From NCBI GenBank assembly GCA_963578625.1, contig CAUZEO010000035.1, forward strand, positions 1 to 24,160: a DNA stretch of 24,160 bases. The letters are read 5' to 3'. Below the pieces are notes generated by a model. That model made no database searches. It worked only from the letters and a program-made list of their open reading frames with translations, and was not told where the DNA came from. How positions within the stretch are numbered: the first letter of the stretch is position 1; each line of letters starts with the position of its first letter. Source of the stretch: CAUZEO01 sp963578625. GTDB taxonomy: Bacteria; Verrucomicrobiota; Kiritimatiellia; SLOV01. Position numbers and translations under genes: made by a program. This document shows, in pieces, positions 1 through 5,803 of the stretch.

Positions 1-72
1 GGCGGCCAGCACCAGGAGAATGAACAGGTGCTTCCCGATCTCGCCGATCCAGCTCTGTTGGCGCAGGTTCAT
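1..72 (-). CDS. Carbohydrate ABC transporter permease, MalG-like (5' end only)
   Basis: Only the first 24 codons lie in the window. They read MNLRQQSWIGEIGKHLFILL and continue into hydrophobic residues, which fits a cytoplasmic N-terminal tail followed by the first membrane helix of a MalG/UgpE-type permease. The ATG overlaps the TGA stop of the preceding permease gene by four bases (ATGA), the usual translationally coupled order of malF-malG pairs. The identification rests mostly on this position in the operon, because the EAA loop and the other helices are outside the window. It would form the second half of the membrane channel with the upstream permease. Confidence 0.7.
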   Translation of the reverse strand, partial: MNLRQQSWIGEIGKHLFILLVLAA

Positions 73-1493
73 TTTTCCACGCGCACGAAGCGGTTGTTCA
101 ATTCGGTCAGGATGAGGATGAACACGAAGATGATGAATCCGATGGCGCAGGCGTACCCCGCGTATTTTTCTTCGAAGGCGTTTCGAAACATGTAGAGCCC
201 GGGGACGAGCAGCTTGCCGTTGGGGCCGCCGCCGCTGTCGAAGAGGATGAGTATGAAGCCGTACATCTGCAGGGTCCCGATGATCATGAGGACGAGGTTG
301 ATGCGCACCTGCGTCATGATGAGCGGCAATTCAATGTGCAGGAACTTCTGGAATGCATTGACCCCGTCCAGGTCGGCCGCCTCGTAGACGTCGGTACCAA
401 TGGCCTGGAGGCCGGCCAGGTAGATCAGCACGCCCACCACCCCGACCCACGGAATGCCCCAGAGAATTATCGCGGGCAGGACGAGGTTGGAGTCGTTGAG
501 CCAGATGGGGGCCCGGCCGGCCTCAAACACGCCGCCCCAGCCGAACCAGAGATCGAGGTGCACCAGGAGGGTAAGGATCCCGGTGTGCTCCAGGACGGCG
601 TTGAAGATGCCCGTGGGTTCGAAGAAGAATTTCCAGAGAAGCAGGGTGACCATGCCCGGAATGATCATGGGGACGACGAAGAGAACACGGTACCAGTAGT
701 TGGCCGCTTCGCTGCGGAGCCGATGAATCACCACCGCGGTCGCGATGGACGGGACCATCTTGAACAGGTTGGCCACCACGAGGATGGCGATCACGCCGAA
801 TCCCTTCCAGAGAATCGGGTCGCCGCCGGCGTGGACGGCCAGCGCCCAGCATACAACGCCCATTGCGGCCATGGACTGCGTGGCGCGCAGTCCGTCGATG
901 CCGGGTGCATTCCGCAGGGGCGGCAGCCACCAGAGCGCCGCGCCGGTGCCGAGCAGGGAAATCGACCACGCGGCAACCGGTGAGAGTCCCACCCGCGACA
1001 GCACGCCGCCCGTCAGCAGAGCGGCCAGGCACACCAGCCAGATCGGTTTGAGCGGATTGTCGGTCGCCATTCGCCAGGCCACCAACAAGAGGGGAACTCC
1101 CCACAGGATCAGTGGCGCCACAAAGGTTCCTTCGGATGCGCCCGTGATGGCTCCCCGCCAGGCCAGCACGCCGAGAACGACGATCATGCCGGCGATCCCG
1201 GATGCGATCTTTACCGCGAATGAGACGGGACCCTCCTTCCGGCTGAACACGATCGAAGCCGTCAGCAGTCCCAGGGCGAGGATCCAGTACAGGGGGACGC
1301 CAAGGGCCTGCCGGAAGTTCTGCAATCCGACGAACTGCTCCACGTAATCCCCATTCCAGCGGAAGAATGCGCGATAGATCGCGCTGCCGGCGGGGAAATA
1401 GGAAAACAGAGCGACCAGCAGGGCGGCGGGAAGAACAAACCAGTAGAGGGGCCAGTAGCCGGGTAGTTTCTTGAATGTGATTTCCTTGGCCAT
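69..1493 (-). CDS. Carbohydrate ABC transporter permease, MalF/UgpA-like, with extra membrane helices
   Basis: A 474-residue inner-membrane subunit of a binding-protein-dependent sugar importer. Residues about 372-394 carry the EAA loop that contacts the ATPase (EAADLDG, then IELPL). The N-terminus has a short cytoplasmic tail, a first helix at about 15-37 and the FVGLQNF segment that normally precedes the permease core. Typical UgpA-type proteins have about 295 residues. Here roughly 150 extra residues, almost all hydrophobic (about residues 67-215, perhaps five helices), sit before the core, which resumes around VPSIATAVVIHR and VPMIIPGMV. This differs from the soluble periplasmic P2 loop of E. 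coli MalF. The ATG lies 7 bases after the stop of the binding-protein gene and the stop overlaps the next permease start, so all are one operon. No strong Shine-Dalgarno is visible, suggesting coupling. The ATPase gene is not in the window. Confidence 0.9.
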   Translation of the reverse strand: MAKEITFKKLPGYWPLYWFVLPAALLVALFSYFPAGSAIYRAFFRWNGDYVEQFVGLQNFRQALGVPLYWILALGLLTASIVFSRKEGPVSFAVKIASGIAGMIVVLGVLAWRGAITGASEGTFVAPLILWGVPLLLVAWRMATDNPLKPIWLVCLAALLTGGVLSRVGLSPVAAWSISLLGTGAALWWLPPLRNAPGIDGLRATQSMAAMGVVCWALAVHAGGDPILWKGFGVIAILVVANLFKMVPSIATAVVIHRLRSEAANYWYRVLFVVPMIIPGMVTLLLWKFFFEPTGIFNAVLEHTGILTLLVHLDLWFGWGGVFEAGRAPIWLNDSNLVLPAIILWGIPWVGVVGVLIYLAGLQAIGTDVYEAADLDGVNAFQKFLHIELPLIMTQVRINLVLMIIGTLQMYGFILILFDSGGGPNGKLLVPGLYMFRNAFEEKYAGYACAIGFIIFVFILILTELNNRFVRVEK

Positions 1494-1500
1494 GACGGAA

Positions 1501-3270
1501 CTAGAGTCCCAGCTCCCGTTTCAATTGTGGCTGGAACTTCCGGTTGAAGGCGGAGATGTCGCCGATGGCTTCGATCTGTCGTTTCGTGTGATCGAGCAGG
1601 GCATTGGTACGTGCCTGCTTGGTTTCGTAGCCCATCAGCTGGTCCCAGGTGCGCAGCAGCTTGATCCGGTAGCCGCTTCGGGCCTCTTCCGATTTCGCGA
1701 GAGCCTGTGCGGCGAGGTAGGCGCTGCGCCGCCCGTTGAGTTCCGGAACGGATTCGCGTGCGGCGCGGTATCTGCGCGCGAAGTCGACTGCCGCCGAATC
1801 CGGCAGCTCCTTCATCAACCGGGACGCATATTCTTCGTAGTCGATCTCCCCGCTGATGAACGGCCAGAAGACCTGGCGTTCCACCATCGTGCCCCGTTCC
1901 CCGGTTCCGAAGTGCATGCGTTGCCAGTAACCGCTGAAGTCGGGCTCGAATGCGGAGAGCATGGGGGTGGTGCGCGCGCCCCGGACCGACGGGATCCATT
2001 GGGCGTGCGCGTTGAGCACGGTGTTGTTTTCGGGCAAAGTGCAGAATTGGAGAAATTCGATGCAGAGGTCCTGGTGCCGGGAGAACCGGGTCATGCCGAA
2101 GGCGAATCCCGTGCCGGTATTGGCTTCGGTCGCCCTGCCGTCAGCATAGGCGCCGTACTTCGGATCATCGGGTCCGATCAGGGGAAAGTCGAAGATTCCC
2201 ACATCGAACCGTTGCTCGGGCGACTGGTTTTCAATATTGGAGAGATAGCTTTTCGCGTCCCAGGATCCGGAGGTGATCATGGCCGCTTTCCCCTGGATGA
2301 AGGAAAACGCCGAGTCCATCCGTCCGAACGACATGAACCCGCGAGGGAAGAATGAGGACAACTCGCGCAGCATCGCCAAGGCCGACCGGTACTGCTCATC
2401 CTCCGGGGTCCACTCCCCGGTCAGCAGTGCGGCCACCGTCTCATCTTCCGAGCAGTTTCCGTCCAAATCCACATCGAAGCGGAGCGCCAGGTCGGCGGTT
2501 AGCGCAGTCAGAAACCGGTCCTTGAATATGCCCGTCTGGTAGTCCGCCGAGGCAATGGGGACGATGTCCTGGCCCGACTCCTCGGCATAGGCTCGAATCC
2601 GGCGGCTCACCTCCAACAACTCCTCAAACGCGGCGGGCGGCTCGGTCGAACCCAATGCGGCCCGGAATATTTTCTTGTTGTAGAAGATCCGTACCGTGAA
2701 CTGGCTGAATCCGACGCCGAAATACTCCTGCGCCTCCTCTCGGAACTGCGTGCGCAGGCCGTCAGTGAACGACTCGATCCACGGCAGGTCGCGTAACTTG
2801 CTGTACGGCTCGATCCATGCCGCCGCGGTAGCATTGGTGGCTGCCTCCTTTTCGAATTCGACGATGCGATCGGCGACCAGGGGATTCGGCTCCTTGAGAA
2901 CGTCGGAGAGCGGCAGGAAATACCGGCCGTAGAATTCGCCAGGGAAGCGGCCGAGTTCCACGAGGTCGGGCGCGGTTCGTCCGATGGTCTGGGTGGTGAC
3001 GTACTGCTTGTAGGCGCCTTCGGGTATCAGGATCTGGACGACGCGGACCCGGCGTCCCGTTTTCACCATATGGGCTTCGAACCGGCGAATCATTTCGGTT
3101 ACACCATCCCGCACGCCCGACTCGAGCTGCCAGTGAACGATCCGGATGGTATCGTGGGTTAATTCGTCCCGTTGGATCCGGAACACGTTCACCAGCGCCC
3201 CGAGATAGCAGAAGACCAGCACGCCGAGACCCAGCAGGTTGATCCATCTTGAAGAGGCGGGTGTTGCCAT
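1501..3270 (-). CDS. Extracellular solute-binding protein of a sugar ABC transporter, membrane-anchored
   Basis: A family 1 type solute-binding protein that would capture oligosaccharides for the permeases encoded just downstream. Near residue 325 is QGKAAMITSGSWDAK, a segment characteristic of MalE/UgpB-like proteins, and the early part has APDLVELGRFPGEFY, the usual region after the first lobe strands. A hydrophobic stretch at about residues 9-31 (LLGLGVLVFCYLGALVNVF) lacks a clear lipobox or signal-peptidase site, so an uncleaved membrane anchor is likely. The protein has about 589 residues against 400-450 for most relatives, with a charged helical C-terminal extension of about 100 residues. 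I chose the ATG at 3270. A TTG at 3276, overlapping the previous TGA, is an alternative adding two residues. It follows the TPR-like gene with almost no gap. Confidence 0.88.
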   Translation of the reverse strand: MATPASSRWINLLGLGVLVFCYLGALVNVFRIQRDELTHDTIRIVHWQLESGVRDGVTEMIRRFEAHMVKTGRRVRVVQILIPEGAYKQYVTTQTIGRTAPDLVELGRFPGEFYGRYFLPLSDVLKEPNPLVADRIVEFEKEAATNATAAAWIEPYSKLRDLPWIESFTDGLRTQFREEAQEYFGVGFSQFTVRIFYNKKIFRAALGSTEPPAAFEELLEVSRRIRAYAEESGQDIVPIASADYQTGIFKDRFLTALTADLALRFDVDLDGNCSEDETVAALLTGEWTPEDEQYRSALAMLRELSSFFPRGFMSFGRMDSAFSFIQGKAAMITSGSWDAKSYLSNIENQSPEQRFDVGIFDFPLIGPDDPKYGAYADGRATEANTGTGFAFGMTRFSRHQDLCIEFLQFCTLPENNTVLNAHAQWIPSVRGARTTPMLSAFEPDFSGYWQRMHFGTGERGTMVERQVFWPFISGEIDYEEYASRLMKELPDSAAVDFARRYRAARESVPELNGRRSAYLAAQALAKSEEARSGYRIKLLRTWDQLMGYETKQARTNALLDHTKRQIEAIGDISAFNRKFQPQLKRELGL

Positions 3271-3272
3271 GG

Positions 3273-4184
3273 TCAAGGTGTCTCAACGCCGAAGACTGAG
3301 TCCAGGAGTTCGGGGGTGAATCCGGCCAGCTCCATGGCCTCCACTTCCGCGCGCGTCACGCTTCCCAGGTCGGCGGCCCGTTCCATGGCATAGTACATCC
3401 GCGGGTCGTTGGGCGTGTCGATCAGCAGGCGCCGGTAGTACCGGCCGGCCGTTTTGGGGTCGTCCAGTTTCACTTCGGAAATGCGCGCAATCCGCATGTT
3501 CGTGTTCGCCACGGAATGATAGCTGGCCGTCTTCAAGGTGCGAAGTTCGGCCGAGCGGATGAAGGCTTCGCGCGCTTTGCCGTATTCTTCGCGCCAGAAA
3601 TAGACCTCTCCGGCGAACGCATCCATCACCGGCGCGAGTCCGGGATGCTCCCGGGTGGGAGCAGGGAATCGTTCCCTCCGGCGCGCCATGAGGTGCACGG
3701 CTTCGAGCGTTTGATCGGACACCATGGGACCCATATTGGCCAGGGTGCGGCGTAGCAGGGCGTCCTGGGCAATCAGAGTATCCGGGTGCCCCGTGATCAC
3801 TTCGTCCCAGATCCGGTTGGCGTCGTCCAGGTCGCCGGCTTCGGCCAGCAACTCGGCCCGCATCGATCGCGCCAGCAGACCAACCGCGTCCGACGCATCC
3901 CCTTCCTCGAGCTGCTGATAAGTCTTTCCCGCCGCCTTCGGATCCCGGCCGCTTTCACGGAACTGCGCCGTCATGGCCTGGCCCAACCGCGCTTCGCGGC
4001 GCGCTGCGGCATCCGGCGTCGTTTCTTCAATCTCGTCGAAGCGTCGCGCCGCCTCCTTGAACGACTGGAATTGGTACTCCTGCCACCCCCCCTCCAGGGA
4101 GGGGTCCTCGGCGGACAAGGCAGGGGACGGCCGCAGGAGAAGAAAGATACCAGCGTACACCCACCATTTCAGCTTTGCCCGCAT
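3273..4184 (-). CDS. Exported TPR-like helical repeat protein, first gene of the ABC operon
   Basis: A 303-residue protein with a signal peptide (positive MRAKLKWW, hydrophobic core, cleavage likely near ALSAED). The mature part is nearly all helical and has tetratricopeptide-like pairs: FKEAARRFDEIEE, KAAGKTYQQLEE, ANRIWDEVITGHPD, GKAREAFIRSAEL and KTAGRYYRRLLIDTPND. The recurring aromatic/alanine spacing and proline-ended helices are typical of Sel1/TPR-type scaffolds. It is likely periplasmic and binds partners rather than catalysing a reaction. Its stop touches the start of the binding-protein gene, so it is co-expressed with the importer and may help assemble or present it, which is inference. 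The start is the only ATG before the signal peptide, and the ribosome site is weak. Confidence 0.8.
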   Translation of the reverse strand: MRAKLKWWVYAGIFLLLRPSPALSAEDPSLEGGWQEYQFQSFKEAARRFDEIEETTPDAAARREARLGQAMTAQFRESGRDPKAAGKTYQQLEEGDASDAVGLLARSMRAELLAEAGDLDDANRIWDEVITGHPDTLIAQDALLRRTLANMGPMVSDQTLEAVHLMARRRERFPAPTREHPGLAPVMDAFAGEVYFWREEYGKAREAFIRSAELRTLKTASYHSVANTNMRIARISEVKLDDPKTAGRYYRRLLIDTPNDPRMYYAMERAADLGSVTRAEVEAMELAGFTPELLDSVFGVETP

Positions 4185-4249
4185 GTCTCACACTGTTCCT
4201 GCTGTGAGCGCGGATGTCACGACAGATCATCAAGAAGGCGGATCCAACC

Positions 4250-4270
4250 CCACCGGCCCTGCGCCGGTGG
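4250..4270. repeat. REP-like hairpin, 8-base stem, CCTGC loop
   Basis: CCACCGGC (4250-4257) pairs perfectly with GCCGGTGG (4263-4270) around the loop CCTGC. The ACCG...CGGT stem and CCTG loop match the hairpin at 5518-5541, so the two look like members of one small palindromic family. Alternatively it could serve as a terminator-like or mRNA-stability structure, but no T-run follows on either strand. Confidence 0.6.
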
Positions 4271-4335
4271 TGAAACGGATTGATGGCTCGTGCAGTGTTA
4301 CAGATTGCGATGACACCGGTGAGGAGCCCACCGTG

Positions 4336-4417
4336 CGACCCTTTCAGGGTCGGCCTGGATTTGATGAAATGTTCCGGGGGTGGAACCCCCGGCTTTGGAA
4401 TGCAACCCCTTCGGGGT
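4336..4417. repeat. Triple-hairpin intergenic repeat element
   Basis: Three perfect hairpins are spaced evenly within 82 bases: CGACCCT/AGGGTCG (4336-4352, loop TTC), CCGGGGG/CCCCCGG (4374-4392, loop TGGAA) and ACCCC/GGGGT (4405-4417, loop TTC). The order (a TTC-loop stem with CCCT/AGGG, a stem carrying GGAAC, then a CCCCTTCGGGG stem) is one I associate from memory with multi-copy intergenic elements of Planctomycetes and Verrucomicrobia-type genomes. A genome-wide copy number cannot be obtained here. Confidence 0.65.
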
Positions 4418-4492
4418 CGGAAAACGGAGTGCCCTAACCCCGCCTCCACCGGCACTGGGCGAGTGGGGGCAGGGTCTTGCTACTTTACCCCA

Positions 4493-5482
4493 TCACGGGC
4501 CGGAGATCACCAGTCTGTAGGACTTGTTGGTATCGGTCCCGGTGGGGTCGAAGACGGACATGGTGCCTCCGTCTCCCGTCACGGTCAGTCCGGTGAAGAC
4601 CCAGTTCGTCCCGTCGGTGCTGCATTCGACGCCGTACTCCACTCCCTGGCTGCTGTCGAACGTGAAGAAGGTGGAGTTCACGTTATCGACCTGGGTCAAG
4701 GTCACATCCTCGACGAGCAAGCGAATCTCAAAGTTGTCTATTCCCGCGTGTTGCGGCCCGGACTGGGGATTGGCTTTGGATACAATGAAGTAGATATTAT
4801 CGGTTCTCCCCGTTGACAAGGCGGGCAGATTGAAGTCACCAAGGTTTATGCCCCCGACGCTGAGGTCTTTCGCCAGGTTGCTGCCGCGGTCGACCTCAAA
4901 GCTCACGTTATAAAAGCCATTCGCGTCTTTGGGAAGAGGACCTGCCTCCTGGGTCACCGAGGGGTCACCAACTTGGTGATAAAGATAGGCGCCGTTATGT
5001 CGCACGCTGAAGAGAAAACCTGAATCGTCGACCCACTGGGCGATCGCATCCGTATCGGTAACACTTCGGAGGCCGAATCCGACATGGTTATTCGCGTCGT
5101 TGTCCAGGGGCTTCTTCATGTCGAAGGATACTACATAGTTGCTGACGGTAACCCAGGAAACGTCCATGCCGGCCACGGTCTCATTGAATGTTGTATTATC
5201 GGTTTCGGCGCGTATCCAGAGCGTGTTGGCCAGACCTTCATTCGTAATCGCGCCCCGGACCTGCGTTAAGCTCCCCACGCCCAGATTGCTCGGACGATCG
5301 ATTGTCCACGCCTGGGTTGCATTGTCCCCGGTCTGCCGTCCCCCCAGGTTGCTGTTGATGTCCTCGGATGTCGGGGTATCGAAGGTGTCGTTGAGGAGTA
5401 CCGCCGGCGCATTCACCGCCGTCCACGTTGCCACCGTGCCGCTCAGAACCATCACAATCAAGTTTCTCATTGCCGTCTTCAC
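4493..5482 (-). CDS. Exported protein of unknown function, beta-rich, possibly lectin-like
   Basis: A 329-residue protein with a signal peptide (about residues 1-24, ending VNAPA). The body is low in charge and rich in Thr, Asn, Gly and Val, with alternating polar/hydrophobic strands. It begins LLNDTFDTPTSEDINSNLGG and includes WIRAETDNTTFNETVAG and HAGIDNFEIRLLVED, the 'damage/DNFEI' style ending seen in jelly-roll domains that bind glycans. The last 70 residues (VEYGVECSTDGTNWVFTG ... SYRLVISGP) form a second small beta domain. A similar ending (NYRVRGP) occurs in the frameshifted gene at 9031. No PEP-CTERM or other sorting tail is present. GTG at 5482 is preferred because GAGGTGA lies just upstream; ATG at 5470 would shorten the signal peptide by four residues. 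The function is not recognised; extracellular glycan binding is a guess. Confidence 0.75.
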   Translation of the reverse strand: MKTAMRNLIVMVLSGTVATWTAVNAPAVLLNDTFDTPTSEDINSNLGGRQTGDNATQAWTIDRPSNLGVGSLTQVRGAITNEGLANTLWIRAETDNTTFNETVAGMDVSWVTVSNYVVSFDMKKPLDNDANNHVGFGLRSVTDTDAIAQWVDDSGFLFSVRHNGAYLYHQVGDPSVTQEAGPLPKDANGFYNVSFEVDRGSNLAKDLSVGGINLGDFNLPALSTGRTDNIYFIVSKANPQSGPQHAGIDNFEIRLLVEDVTLTQVDNVNSTFFTFDSSQGVEYGVECSTDGTNWVFTGLTVTGDGGTMSVFDPTGTDTNKSYRLVISGP

Positions 5483-5517
5483 TGCTCACCTCTTTGTCTC
5501 TTTGTGTTTCGTGTCGC

Positions 5518-5699
5518 CACCACCGAGCCTGCTCGGTGGTGCACATGATTCTGCACTACCGCCAAAGAAACAGAATGGGAGCCCGAATGTAGCGAGGAAG
5601 GAGCGCAGTTCATTCTTCGCTCTTCCCGGGCTCCTGATGTTCTCTTTTTCTTTCTAGTGCAGAATCCCGTTCCCCACCGAGAGTGTCGGTGGGGAACGG
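5518..5699. repeat. Nested ~182-base imperfect palindrome with terminal hairpins (REP/MITE-like)
   Basis: Four levels of symmetry share one axis near 5606. Each end is itself a hairpin: CACCACCGAG/CTCGGTGGTG (5518-5541, loop CCTG) and a perfect 14-base stem CCGTTCCCCACCGA/TCGGTGGGGAACGG (5667-5699, loop GAGTG). Inside these lie GATTCTGCACTA (5547-5558) and its exact complement (5655-5666), and further inside GGAGCCCG (5578-5585) with CGGGCTCC (5627-5634). The two halves therefore align with each other over roughly 85 bases in inverted orientation. This architecture fits a paired REP unit or a non-autonomous element moved by a RAYT-type transposase; a RAYT tail is present at 21752. It lies between two minus-strand genes and could also act as a terminator. 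Confidence 0.75.
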
Positions 5700-5803
5700 T
5701 ACACATACAGAACATCATTTGTATAAAGATGTCAAATCCAGAGACGCCTCGTGCCCCCCCTAACATTCCTGCAGTGCAACGACTTACACATCCTGGAACG
5801 GCA

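Larger units (their letters stand above)
4185..4492. other. Intergenic region made mostly of hairpin repeats
   Basis: About 308 bases between the stop of the exported protein gene and the start of the ABC operon, both on the minus strand. Apart from the palindromes listed separately (4250-4270 and 4336-4417) I see no coding potential; the frames here are built from the repeats themselves. The promoter of the ABC operon must lie in this stretch, but I could not identify convincing -35/-10 boxes. Confidence 0.6.

Noticed and set aside
4493..5482. PEP-CTERM sorting tail on the exported protein
   Set aside because: The C-terminus ends in SYRLVISGP with no PEP motif, membrane helix or basic tail.
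5518..5699. Simple rho-independent terminator
   Set aside because: The hairpins are not followed by a T-run at the right distance on the minus strand used by the neighbouring genes, and the nested symmetry goes far beyond a terminator.
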